DNA of 64,000 nucleotides from Valencia hispanica (lineage: Eukaryota; Chordata; Actinopteri; Cyprinodontiformes; Valenciidae). Positions 49,236 to 61,531 of this stretch are shown here, one piece after another; within the stretch, counting starts at the first letter, position 1; every line of letters starts with the position of its first letter. The DNA is taken from the NCBI GenBank assembly GCA_963556495.2, contig OY747705.1, forward strand, positions 8,363,501 through 8,427,500, in the 5' to 3' direction. The position numbers and the translations under genes are program-made. The notes beneath the pieces are model-generated. The model was given only the letters and a program-made list of their open reading frames with translations. It had not been told where the DNA came from and searched no databases.

Positions 49236-49581
49236 TGTGGTGGGAAAATTCCTATGTAATTAGGATCTAAGTATATATTCTCTGTCTAGTGAAGGTATCT
49301 AGGGCAGATGACGAGGTTAGGGGAAGCAAGCTTAATGTTTCTGATAAAGATGTGTCAGATCACCAGAGAGACAGACGCCGGGTAGCAAGATAACAGTCTG
49401 ACCTCGGATGTGCTGGTTCATGCTTAAGTTGCTAGTCAGAAAGGTTGGGTAGGGTGATGCATGAGCAATCTCTGTACCCTCCATGTTTTGCCCAAAACAT
49501 GTTTGTATTAAATACTTAAACGCCTTCTGGGACTCAGTCTTATTTTATTATGGAAACCCTGAAGTATTTTCTGCCATTACA
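49236..49581 (+). mobile_element. Solo LTR
   Basis: A 346-bp unit starting TGTGG and ending TTACA (TG...CA), flanked on both sides by gtag (49232-49235 and 49582-49585), as expected for a 4-bp target duplication. There is a poly(A)-like ATTAAA near 49508 and a TATA-like stretch near 49272. No internal retroelement sequence is present. The superfamily (gypsy or endogenous retrovirus type) is not resolved. Confidence 0.6.
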
Positions 49582-49704
49582 GTAGTTCGGATTAATCACA
49601 GGGATAGGATGGTGTTGAAATTCAGCCAGGGAGCTTGGAAGTTTCTTTACCTCAGGTGGGTCATGGATAAGAATTTTTCTTTTTTTCCATGAGTATATCA
49701 AACT

Positions 49705-50190
49705 TTCTCGTGCCAAGGCGACCTATATTTGGAAGCCCTGCGAGGTTAGGTACGCTTCCTTTCAAAGCAGAAGAGAGCTACTGATGTCTGGTAGCATCTA
49801 GCAAACAATATCAAAATAGTTGACAGCAGAATCCAGAGCAGCAGGGAGAAGTACTGATCACTCGCAGCTGCAGCACCACCGGTAGCGCTTACAAAGATCT
49901 TCTTTAAAGGAAGATGCCTAACTCACATACAGAAGCAGACACACAGGGAGATGTGACAGTGGTTCAACCGCAGCTGTTTTTGGAGTACAAAAACAAATGT
50001 TCTGGCCACCAATCTAGAACAGACCGACCGTTTGGGAAAATTCACGAACCTCCCTATGGCCAGCCAGAAAACTTTTTAACTGATTGGAATGTCTGTATAA
50101 TTGCATTGAAATGACTTTTTTGTAAAGTGCCTTGAGATGACATCTGTTGTGAATTGGCGCTATATAAATAAACTGAATTTAATTGAATTG
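49705..50190 (+). mobile_element. Composite repeat with an L2-type 3' tail
   Basis: The first 300 bp match 62405-62700 with scattered changes (shared cttcctttcaaagcagaaga, then gtctggtagca, ctagcaaacaata, and acacaca near the end). The last 75 bp (50113-50188) match the 3' end of the L2 element at 44815-44890: 'aaagtgccttgagatgacat' and 'ggcgctatataaataaactg'. Confidence 0.7.
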
Positions 50191-50334
50191 TTCCATGAAA
50201 AAACCCCTGAAAAACTGCTAAAACCTGCACTTGTGATAGCTATACTTAAAAATTTTGGTTGGTTCTTTTTCATTTTTATCCAAACTTATTAAGAGCCTTG
50301 TGGAAGATCCAAAGAGCCACTTGCGGCTCCAGAT

Positions 50335-50690
50335 TTAGAGCAAAGCATATTAATGTTAGAATGGCCTAGTCAAACTCCAGGCTTTAATCCAAGGAAGAAT
50401 CAGAGGCAGTACTTCAGGTTGATGTTTATAGACCTTTTCCATCTAATCTGATCGGGCTTAAGCTATTTTGCAAAGAAGAATCACCAAATAAATCAGTCTG
50501 TTGATATGCAAAGTTGGCAGAGACATACCCCTAAACACCTGCAGCTGCGGCAAAAGGTGGTTTTACAAAGTATCCACTCAGAGGGAAAAGCATGTAACTT
50601 TTTTTTCTTTTTCTTTTTTTGCCATATCACAATTATGCACTACTTTGTGTTGGTCTATCATATAAAATGCCAATAAAACACACTGGCAGT
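50335..50690 (+). mobile_element. Tc1-like 3' half remnant
   Basis: 'ttagaatggcctagtcaaac' (transposase LEWPSQ region), 'gcaaaaggtggttttacaaa' and 'tatgcactactttgtgttgg' follow each other in the order of the 1806-2743 family. It is strongly deleted. Confidence 0.7.
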
Positions 50691-50699
50691 GTGTGGGTG

Positions 50700-52410
50700 T
50701 TGTTTCGAGCATTGTGATCCTCCTGTTAAACCTAGGAAAAAAAATGTTCTGGTTCTCTAAAACTGAGTAGTTTCTGACTGGTTTACTCAGATTCTTTCAG
50801 CATACCGCTCACTTAGCTGAATCACACGTTTATGACAGCAGGCCATTCAGAATCTGTAAAATAAGCTGCATAATGTCCAACGTTATTCATCCAAGCGGCT
50901 CCAGGAATCTCCCGTCAGCCTGAGGCCGTACATAACTGAATATATGCTTCGGTGATGATTTGATGTTACATATCAAGCTTGTATGTTTGTTGTCTGGTCA
51001 GCATAATTTGGGGAGAAAGGGTTATAAAGAGTAGTTTTCCCATCAGTGTCTGAATGGAGGAGCGGGAAAGGCGATCCTTTCCCAGACGTTACACCTGGGT
51101 CACGCTTCATGTGCATAATTTACAACGGCTGTCTAATCTGTCAGTGGTGTTTTGACGAAATGTCTCCTAGAGCCCTCTCCATCTTTTTGTTTCAGAGCCT
51201 CCTCTCATATGCACAGCTGCCCATTTAACAGCAACCTCTGAGGTAAAGCTTTATAATCATACATAATGGATGAATGGTGGGCATGATGAAAAAAAAAAAA
51301 CAGGAGTTAGAACAGTAATGTGCTGCTCGTGATCAGCTTTAATCTCCTCTCTGCCTCAGTAGTTTACCATCAGGTAGAGCTTTGGAACGGTACAGCATGT
51401 CCTCGATTCTTTGCATGCAGTTTATGTGAAGCTTCAGGGCTGATATTGGCTGAACGACAAAGCTCTCCGCTGTGCATTGGTGTGGAGGAGGGAGATCATC
51501 CAGATAAAGACAGGCAGCCCCCCCTCCCCTCCACCCATCTCAGCATATGGCCATAGTCAGTCTCTAATTAATAGCTGTCACAGAGGCCACAATCAATATT
51601 GCCTCATTAGCCATGTTTGTGTAAGTCTCCTCTCTCACAAAGGGGCCAATATAGAATCCCATGGTTGGAAATCCATCAGAGAGAGCTGAAATGAAAGCCA
51701 CAAAGTATCAATTAGAAAAGGCCAAGCTGTGTATTTGTTTTCCCCACAGAGTGATGTTTCCATCATGCTTTTGCTGTGGATGGTTTCCACCTACGGAAAA
51801 ACTGAGGCAGGGTGCGGTGCAGCACTCACTCACTGCGGCCAGTGCAGTTAAATTTCCAGCGGCTGGTCATGGTCAGATTTGTAAGTAAGTCAATCAATAG
51901 AAACGGCATGAGAAATCTGCTGATGGGTAATTATTGCTTCAGAAACATCGGGATAACCACGGATTTTTATTTTCATTTTGATCATGTCGCAAGTTAAACA
52001 TGTTTGTTTTTACACCAGCTGCAATAAATGAATGAATTTGCAGTTTTATTCTGTTGCACTATGGAAGATTAATCCTTCAGCGAATTTATCAATCTCACAT
52101 GAATTCTGTTGCTATCCCAGGGAACCTTTTTAATCATATATTCAAAAAGAATTTATATTAGAGTTTAAAATTTTTTTTTTTATATATGCTGTAATTTATC
52201 AATTCAGAAGTAATTAAACATCAACTGAAGATTATGAGATAATCAAGAGGAGTCACTGATGAATACAAAGAGAAAGTCATAACTAAATGATAAATTTAGA
52301 GTAAAGAATGAAGTTTTCATTCTACTGATTAAACTTTCAAGGTTCTAGAAGTTTACTGGATTTTCATAGAACATGAGGGGAAGATGGTTTCCTGTTCTCT
52401 ATCTAGTTCT
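50700..52410. other. No recognised feature
   Basis: Short ORFs near 51046-51997 overlap in different frames and have no recognisable domain or splice context. Confidence 0.4.
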
Positions 52411-52415
52411 AACTA

Positions 52416-52912
52416 CAGTTAAGCCCAGAATTATTCACACCTCAGATTTAGGTTTAAAGTAATATTTTGGTTTTACCTAGACGTTTCTTCTCACTGAAAA
52501 AATGATTAACATTTTAGCGTGGCCCAGAAAGAGGCGTGACTTAATCTTACAGAGAGTCTGTAGAGGGAGCTACAGATTAGGGTGATGGGAAGGAGGCCCC
52601 TCAACCTCAAACACTTGGAGCTCATCACCAAAAACTTAACCATCAAAAATACTAGTTGAAACAGGCAAAAAGCTGCTCAGCAATTACAAGAAGGGTCCAA
52701 TTGCTGGAATGCCAATAAATTGATTCCATTGATTATTGAGATGGGTATAAATGATTCTCAACCTGTTATTGTTTGATCAAATATAACTAAAAACTGTTTT
52801 GTTATTTATTTATGCTCCTTTCAGATTGTTTTGTTATCAGAAACACTCCTCGGTTGAATGAAAATAATTTTAAATCTCAATCTTACAGTATGAATAATTT
52901 CTGGCATAACTG
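52416..52912. mobile_element. Non-autonomous Tc1/mariner element with long termini
   Basis: It starts cagttaagcccagaattatt (52416) and ends with the inverse form aataatttctggcataactg (52912). TA flanks both ends (52414-52415 and 52913-52914). The imperfect terminal inverted repeat is about 26 bp. The 497-bp interior retains antisense or sense scraps of a transposase but no ORF. Confidence 0.82.
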
Positions 52913-52915
52913 TAG

Positions 52916-53523
52916 TGTTGAGGTGGAAAAACTGTTATTTAGAGTGGTGTGGGGGTGGACAGCTGTTATTGTGATATGAATACTTTTCTAAGTGCCTAGT
53001 TGGGGTGCAGAAAATACGTGAAAGTCAGCCGTGACTCAGAGCGTAAGATAAATACAGACACCTAGGACAGACCTGACCGACAGATTTGGCTGGCTTAACT
53101 TTTCTTTATTCTCACACACAGGCATGAACCCAGATGAGTATGTTTCTGTTGGTGCACATTGTTTCAGAACAGTGTCCAGGTAATCTTAATGGATAATTAG
53201 ATGCATGAATGCAATATCTGTTCAGGAAACGGACCAATTACATCATCTTTTGAGTTCTAGGTAATGCGTCGGTGATGTATCTGTTTAGAACAAGAACACA
53301 GCTGTCATGCTATGTACTGTCCTTTCCATAATAATCTTGTTAAAGAAGTCAATGTGGTGTATAAAACTGAGTACTATCCATCAACACCTTGTGCCCGGGA
53401 CTGTCTCTTGTCTAACCATGATGTACCTGCCTTGATTCCTCCAATAAATCGATCGGAGAGGAACCAGCTGACTTGTATCTTCCTTAATTATAAAGAACGC
53501 GCAGCGTTTTTAGAAACTTAACA
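52916..53523 (+). mobile_element. Solo LTR abutting a Tc1 end
   Basis: It begins TGTTG and ends TTAACA. The flanks are gtag at 52912-52915 and gtag at 53524-53527. A TATA-like gtataaaactg lies near 53359 and AATAAA near 53444, in the order expected for U3-R-U5. There is no internal coding part. Confidence 0.55.
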
Positions 53524-53873
53524 GTAGCCCTCAGCAAGAAAAGGCTAAAAAGAGAAAGTTCAGTTCCACCCGTGCGACAATTGGCATAATTCACTCTCAC
53601 TATGGCCATTACCATAGGAGATTCACACCAAAGCGTCAAGAACGTGCCGCACGCCAAAATTGGATGCTCGTCAGAATATACCGTTTCGACGCGCGTCAAG
53701 CCAGAAATATGCAGTGTGTGGGAGGAGCTAGTGCCAGACGGTGTTTTTGCAAGATGGCAGCTGTTGATCTAGTGTTGGAAGAGAGTCTCCATTCTCTATT
53801 TACTGTGGAGAGTACCCTGCGCAGGTTCGCAGGGTCAGTTAGGTGAACATTTTCAAAAGTGAAATGAACTTAC

Positions 53874-54003
53874 CAGGTTGCCCTATCATCTCATTTATAT
53901 TCCTCCAAGCGAGGTCCTTTTTATTCTCGTCTCTGTAGAGAAAGCAGCTGGTGTCGTATGGCTCGGGGTGATTAGGCACGATTGTTGTCAGTATTTCCTT
54001 CAT
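53874..54003 (-). pseudogene. MADF/Myb-like domain exon remnant (Harbinger ORF1-like)
   Basis: The minus strand opens with ATG and runs 43 codons to a donor CCTG|GTAAGT. The pattern VPNHPEPYDTSCFLYRDEN followed by DLAWRNINEMIG fits the start of a MADF domain (a buried YD, a spaced aromatic, then W..I). Such DNA-binding proteins are encoded by PIF/Harbinger transposons and also by host genes. No continuing exon is found, so I treat it as a transposon fragment. On the other strand, 53754-53825 opens with MAAVDLVLEESLHSLF, function unknown. Confidence 0.5.
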
Positions 54004-54194
54004 GTTGAATGAATGAATTTTGCCGGACCTGACCCCGTGAACTGGGTCACTGCATCACGTGACACCACGTCACCGGGCTCCTGATTGGTTGACGTGGCAT
54101 GAATTGATACCAAAGTTCACATTTGTCAGCTTCAGCGGCAGACGCAGAAACGCGCGTCACTCGCAAATGCACGAAATGCACCACATAAAATGCA

Positions 54195-56325
54195 TTTCAT
54201 TCACCCTAGGCCCCAGCTCGATGATCGACTTGGTCATCGTCTCATCTGATCTGCGGCCGCATGTTTTGGACACTCGGGTGAAGAGAGGGGCTGAGCTGTC
54301 CACTGACCACTACCTGGTGGTGAGTCGGCTCCGATGGTGGGGGAGGACGCCGGACAGACCTTGAAGGCCCAAACATGTTGTGAGGGTCTGCTGGGAACGT
54401 CTGGCAGAGTCTCCTGTCAGAAGGAGCTTTAACTCACACCTCCGGCACTTCGAACACGTCCCAGGGGAGGCGGGGGACATTGAGTCCGAGTGGACAGAGA
54501 GTTCCGTGCCTCCATTGTCGCGGTGACTGACCGTAGCTGTGGCCGCAAGGTGGTCGGTGCCTGTCACGGCGGCAACCCCCGAACCCGCTGGTGGACACTG
54601 GCGGTAAGGGATGCTGTCAGGCTGAAGAAGGAGTACTATCGGGTCTTTTTGGCTTGTGTGACCTCTAAAGCAGCTGATAGATACTGACGGGCCAGGCGGA
54701 GTGTGGCTCGGATGGTCGCTGAGGGAAAAACTCGAGCGTGGGAGGAGTTTGGAGAGGCCATGGAAAAAATCTTCCGTACGGCTTCGAAGCGATTCTGGTC
54801 CACCATCCGGCGTCTCAGGCGGAGGAAGCGGTCTGCCACCAACACTGTTTACAGTGGGGATGGTGTGCTGCTGACCTCGACGCGGGACGTTTTGGGTCAG
54901 TGGATGGAATACTTCGAAGACCTCCTCAATCCCACCAGCACCGGTGGATGAGATTCGACTGGAGTTACTCAAGGCCCTGGATGTTGTGGGGCTGTGTTGG
55001 TTAAGGCGGCTCTGCAATACTGCGTGGACATCGGGGGCAGTTCCCTTGGATTGGCAGACCGGGGTGGTGGTCCCCCTGTTTAAAAAGGGGGACCACAGAG
55101 TGTGTTCCAACTACAGGGGGATCACACTTCTGAGCCCCCCTGGTAAGGTCTATTCAGGGGTTCTGGAGAGGAGGGTCCGACGGATAGTCGAACCTCGGAT
55201 CCAGGAGGAACAATGCGGTTTTCGTCCTGGCCATGGAACACTGGACCAGCTCTACACCCTCAGCAGGGTCCTGGAGGGTGCGTGGGAGTTCACCCAACCA
55301 GTCTACATGTGTTTTGTGGACTTGGAGAAAGCGTTCGACTGTGTCCCTCGGGGAGCCCTGTGGGGGGTACTCCGGGAGTATGTGGTACCGGGCCCCTTGA
55401 TACGGGCTTTTTGGTCCCTGTACGACCGGTGCCAGAGTTTGGTTCGCATTGCTGACATAAGTCGGGCTTGTTTCCGGTGAGAGTTGGACTTTTATGGACA
55501 GGATTTCTAGGCGCAGCCAAGGTGTTGAGGGGATCCGTTTTGGTGGCCTGAGGATCGGGTCTCTGCTTTTTGCAGATGACGGGGTCCTGTTGGCTTCATC
55601 GGAACGTGATCTACAGCTTTCGCTGGAGCGGTTCGCAGCCGAGTGTGAAGCGGCTGGGATGAGAATCAGCACCTCCAAATCCGAGGCCATGGTCTTGAGC
55701 CGGAAAAGGGTGGGGTGCCTTCCCGAGGTCGGGGATGAGGTCCTTCCCCAAGTGGAGGAGTTTAATTATCTGGGGGTCTTGTTCACGAATGAGGGAAAAA
55801 TGGAGCGTGGTGAAGCGAGAGCTGAGCCGAAAGGCGAGGCTCTCGATTTACCAGTCGATCTAAGTTCCTACCCTCATCTACGGTCACGAACTCTGGGTAG
55901 TGACCGAAAGAACGAGATCACGGATACAAGCGGCTGAAATGAGTTCCCTCCGTAGAGTGGCCAGGCTTACCCTTAGAGATAGGGTGAGAAGCTCAGTCAT
56001 CCAGAGGGGGCTCAGAGTAGAGCCGCTGCTCCTCCACATCGAGAGGAGTCAGTTGAGGTGGCTCGGCCATATGGTCAGGATGCCTCCTGGACGCCTCCCT
56101 GGTGAAGTGTTTCGGGCATGTCCCACCTGGACGAGGCCGAGGGGAAGACCCAGGACACGCTGGAGGGACTAGGTTTCTCGGTTGGCCTGGGAACACCTTG
56201 GGATTCCTCCCGAGGAGCTGGTACAAGTGGCTGGGGAGAGGGAAGTCTGGGTCTCTTTGCTTAAGCTGCTGCCCCCGCGACCCGACCCTGGATAAGCGGA
56301 AGAAAATGGATGGATGGATGGATTA
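54195..56325 (+). pseudogene. RTE-clade LINE (Rex3-like), 5'-truncated
   Basis: The end of the endonuclease is at 54200-54360 (SMIDLVIVSSDLRPHVLD, LSTDHYLVVSRLRWW). The reverse transcriptase follows in several frames: 54944-55480 (VPLFKKGDHRVCSNYRGI, QCGFRPGHGTLDQLYTL, CFVDLEKAFDCVPRGAL), 55494-55937 (LLFADDGVLLAS, EFNYLGVLFTNEG) and 55900-56172 (LRWLGHMVRMP, RGRPRTRWRD). The FADD box is intact, but frameshifts at about 54950, 55480 and 55900 and stops upstream kill the ORF. It ends in the RTE-type tail of ATGGATGG repeats (about 56307-56322). Confidence 0.88.
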
Positions 56326-56494
56326 AATGACGCACGTATTTTCTGGCACGCGTCAAATACGCGCGAATGAGGCAGAGATGCGTTTTTGCAATGCAAACTC
56401 TGCCGTGCGTCAGCGCGCTTCTGCATTGACTTTACATGTAAACCTGACGCCCTTTATGCTTCAAACATTTACGGTGTGAACGCACCGTTATTCC

Positions 56495-57695
56495 ATTATA
56501 ACACATTGTTCTGTCCTCCATCTTGGATAACGAGCAGGTAGCTGGTTTCACAGCCAACCCCTTAGCTCCATAGTCAAAACCCACAGCGAATATGAACTAA
56601 TACAGGACTGTGGAACAAGTACGATGTAGTGATAAGTTACAAAGTGAGGACAGCTGCAGAAGCAGCAGTAGTCCAAAGAGCAGACGCACCAGATGATTGG
56701 AGAAATACATTCCTTAGCAGAATCTGATGCGGATATCAACATGTTTAGGATGATGTACAGCATCTTTACTTGTATTGAAAGCTCTGAATTAAACTGAAAA
56801 GCCTCCAGGAGGATCACGAAATAGAGCTCAGCCCTACATGGCGGTCCTGAGACCAACCTGAGAGGTTTTGGAGCTTTGTGTAGGGGAAAGCGGTGAATTA
56901 AGAGCCACGCCTCTTTACTTCCGCAATCTTAACAGCATGCTGTGAAAGCACACATGGCGTGTGAGCTCGACAGATTGACTTGTATGATGTGAAAGGACAA
57001 AGTAAACCATAATGGGAGAGGGGTTATAAATCTATGTTTATTGCAGAACAAAGAGGTTTCATTCCTAGGAGGTTCTTGAACATTCATCAGCCAGGGCTGG
57101 CGAATAGGAAAGATGGATTTCTTTCAAACCAATTTCATGGGGCCACCTGATCAAGCTGTCCCTCTAAATGACACGTGTGTTTGGTTGGAGTCTTGAGTCC
57201 TGACTGATGTGTTCTTAACTTGCCAAGTGGAAAAATGTTTCTTTCTCCCCGAAGTCCCAATTGTGTCGAATACCAGGCCCTTCAGGGAGTACACATTGCG
57301 GATATGCATTGGTTGTTGTCCGGGGTAAGAGAATCTCCACCACAATCTCAACAGCTGAACCCCCAAATCCTCCCAGCTGAACTGTCAGGCTACACAAAGT
57401 GATGAGACAAAAGGAGCCTTGAGGTGTTGTCCTTATTACCACAGCTTGAATCATTTTGGAAATGTTATAGGTTTAGATATTAAAGAAATTGTATGTTTCA
57501 ATCAAATTTATATTCCGAGAGATGTCAGAAACTGTTGCCAGGTGACAAATGCCACAATGCCTTCATGAGGAGCTTTGGGAATTTTCAGCCTTTCCACGAT
57601 TTGAGAACTGCTTCAACAGAAATAACTGAATAAATAAAAAATAGTTTGTTCCATGCAAATACTTTGTTCAAAGTGGATACTGGTGAAATGTGATT
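56495..57695. other. No recognised feature
   Basis: Neither strand shows an exon or repeat that I can name. Confidence 0.35.
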
Positions 57696-57699
57696 TCCT

Positions 57700-57870
57700 T
57701 TGCAGGCCCACATCCACACCTAAGAGCAGTTTAGAGTGGCCAGTTAACCTAACATGCATGTTTTTGGACTGTGGGAGGAAACTAGAGTGCACAGAAAGAA
57801 CCCATGCATGCTGCTTTTACACTTTGAATCCAGGACCTTCTTGCTCAGGTCAACAATGTTAACAGCTGTT
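57700..57870 (-). repeat. Decayed SINE-like repeat
   Basis: 'gtttttggactgtgggagga' and 'tttgaatccaggaccttctt' identify a reverse copy of the family at 21290-21640. Confidence 0.6.
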
Positions 57871-58374
57871 TTGACATGGAGCCCTTAATTTGATTTAATT
57901 CAATTTAGTTTGGTTAAATTCAGCTTAAATGGTTTTATTTAAAACATCAGCTCACACAAACCCCACAGGTCGTCATAAGCAGTTTTTTTCTACATTACCA
58001 CAGTTAACTCCCAAGTGCTGTCAAATTTGGCCCACCATGCTGGGCCTCATCACCAAAACTGATTCATCTGATAAAACGTTTGAAACGTAGAAACAACTTA
58101 GACTTAACCATCAACCCTGCAACAGCTGAGCCTAAGAATTACTGGTGGCACAGCAGTGGAGTGGATCACCGCCACATTCAGATTCCTGCACTTCTAACTG
58201 AATGAGGAGTTTGTCTTAAGATAGCAGTAACTTAGTCTGCAAAGAAAGATTGCAGGGATCTCATCACCAAAATTTGTAATATTACGCACTGTTCTATATA
58301 CTTTAACCGATGTATATCTCGATTTTTTTGTATATCATTCTGTTTATGGTCTCCACCTTTTTTGATGTTTAGCA

Positions 58375-58530
58375 CCATCACCTAAGTTAGAGGTTTGTTG
58401 GTTTGGGTCTTTCTGTGTGGAGATTGTGTGTTATTTTCTTTCTTTGGCCCTGTCTATCTCTGTGTTGACCATGTGATGAACCTGCAATCTATCCAGGGTA
58501 CACCCTGCCTGTCGTATGCTGAGTGATGTT
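58375..58530 (+). repeat. Decayed SINE-like repeat
   Basis: 'gtctttctgtgtggagattg' and 'ctatccagggtacaccctgc' identify a forward copy of the same family. Confidence 0.55.
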
Positions 58531-58769
58531 CGGGTGCAGAAATGACTATATACTAAATTCAACAGAGGAACGTTCAGTGTTTGGATGTTGGACTTAAGAA
58601 CTCAAAAATACAGCTTTTGTACTGGCCTTGATGAACTTGGAGAACGCAAATATGTGATGAACACACTGGGATATGTAGTTTCCTTCACTTAGCTTTAGTG
58701 CACCTCTTGTTCTTGGGTCTAGGGGTCTCTATCATTGTTTTCAGCTATAGCAGGCAGCTGTTCTGTACA

Positions 58770-59410
58770 TTCCAATAAAACTTGCTTAAGCTAATGTTAA
58801 AGCAGTGCACGGTCTTAAAAAAGTGTTCATAAATCTGGAACTTTTCACATTTTGTTAAATTCTGCATTTCTCTAATCTGTCCTTCATGGAAGAGTGGCTG
58901 GAAGAAAGGCAGAATAATCCATATTTGTAGTTTGCTGCAAAGCCATGTAGGGGGCACAGCAAACATGTGGAAAAAGATGCTCCGTTCACATAAATTAAAT
59001 GTAAGTCAATTGTTAATTAAAAGATGGAAAGATGAATCTAAATACAGCAAGATTCCTGGAATAAAAGCAGTTTGAAGGTACAAAAGACTTGAGGTTTAGC
59101 TTTTAGCAGGACAACGACCCTAAACATGCAACCAGAACAACAGAATGGTTTAGATCAGTCATTTATGTGTTAGAATAGTCCAGTCAAAGTCCAGACCTAC
59201 AGTAAACCCAACTGAAAATGCTCCAAGGTTTCAGTGCCATGACTGTACCGAGCCTTTTCTTTAAAACTGGATGATCACAGAGGAGAATTTGTGATTTGAA
59301 GCCACTTCACAGAGAGAAATGAGATTAGTGAGTGACTTACACAGACTGCTTGAAAGCAGATTTCTTCATTATCGGTAGTGTTAACAGCAGAAAATGGATG
59401 CAGGTTCCAT
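58770..59410 (+). mobile_element. Tc1-like remnant
   Basis: 'tagcaggacaacgaccctaa' (QDNDP motif) and 'agtccagtcaaagtccagac' (WPSQSPD motif) are present at about 59105-59195. Upstream, at 58840, is 'cttttcacattttgttaaat', as in the family terminus. The coding frame is lost. Confidence 0.6.
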
Positions 59411-60099
59411 TTAGAAGGAGACTCATATAACAGTATAATTTAATCTGTGTTCCAGTGTTGAAAATGATCAAATGTTGTTGTTTTTTTCCACTAAACTGTC
59501 TACGTCGTTGGATGTGCGAATTTTGAAAAAAAATGGATTTTGTTTCAAAAGAGAGAGAATGTGTATTAAAGAACGGAGAGCAAAATGAACAGACGTACGA
59601 CGTGTCAGAAAATAAAGTGGAAGTGAAAGCTGCGGCGCGTAGACAGGGGGAGTGCAGAACTTGTCAAGACCGCAAGGCAGCGCTGTGAAAAACGGTTGTT
59701 TTCCTCTAATGTTCTCCATTTGGAGGAATGCCACTGTAGATCAGGCAGACCGGAATTTGAAAGCGTTCCAAAAGACAAGATAATGACTCTTGAGTCACTT
59801 CCAGCGTCCCACATGTAAACAGGTCTTACAGTGAATTATTAAACACCCACTGGGATGGATACCAACAAAGGTGCACACTCTGATTCAACACTCAGCAACA
59901 ATCCAAAAACCCTGAATTATTTTCTCCCAGACTATTATCAAGATGTACAGCTGAAACCACATATTTACATATGCTTCAGAAGAAAAAAAAATCCTTTACT
60001 GTTAAACATCAAATCAGAGTGAATTTATTTGTTTTAGATCAATACATGTTAACCTATTTTTTTTTTTTTTTTTGTATTTGTGAAATGTCAGAATAAAGA

Positions 60100-60980
<881 letters not shown>

Positions 60981-61014
60981 GTGTAAACTCCACCGCAAAA
61001 GGAACTGAATTCAT

Positions 61015-61531
61015 TTAGGCCCCGTTTACACGAAGGAAAAACGCAGATATTTCCCTGCGGTTTGGCCTCTCATTTACACGAAAACCCCGTTTTTATCACA
61101 GAAAACTATTATTTCTACAAAACTCCGGCCAAAGCGGAGATTTGCGTTTTCTCCGTTTTTAGTGTTTGCGTGTGGACAGAAATAACCGGAGTTTTCAGCT
61201 CCGCAACGTCACTTTCCGCGACAAAAATGCTCCGACATCACATGTGCGACCTGTGTTTACACTCAGAAACAGCATTTATGCCCTCAGAGACGTGGCATCA
61301 TCGAATGTCCAAGCACTTTTTGCTTGCTTGTTTTTGCAAGCTTAATTACTGCTCTATGTAGAAGTTAGAACATAGAAAGTTATTCTGAGTGGGTAGGATT
61401 TGGGTGAACTACTGCCCCCTACAGGTTTGGCATGTCTATGAATGTGCTTAACAACACACTTATGCGGTTAGGTGTGGACAGACAAAATACTCGTTTTTAA
61501 AAGAACCTGGCTACGTGTGCACATAGCCTTA
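61015..61531. mobile_element. MITE-like element with TTAGGCCCCGTTTACACG terminus
   Basis: The left end is ttaggccccgtttacacgaa. The right end reversed is taaggctatgtgcacacgta. The interior contains repeated 'cggag'/'ctccg' blocks. It is related by terminus to 12162-12791. Confidence 0.6.

Larger units (their letters stand above)
53610..56490. mobile_element. PIF/Harbinger-like element split by an RTE LINE
   Basis: The left end has gattcacaccaaagcgtcaa (53620-53639). The right end, reversed, reads ggtgcgttcacaccg from about 56494. Both flanks are rich in gcgtca/acgcgcg blocks (53690-53700 and 56330-56420), unlike the surroundings. The MADF-domain exon at 54003-53874 supports the class. The middle, 54195-56325, is the later LINE insert. 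The outer limits are approximate. Confidence 0.5.

Noticed and set aside
54310..55110. 266-codon minus-strand ORF
   Set aside because: It is the complementary strand of the GC-rich RTE LINE; the plus strand carries the RT motifs.
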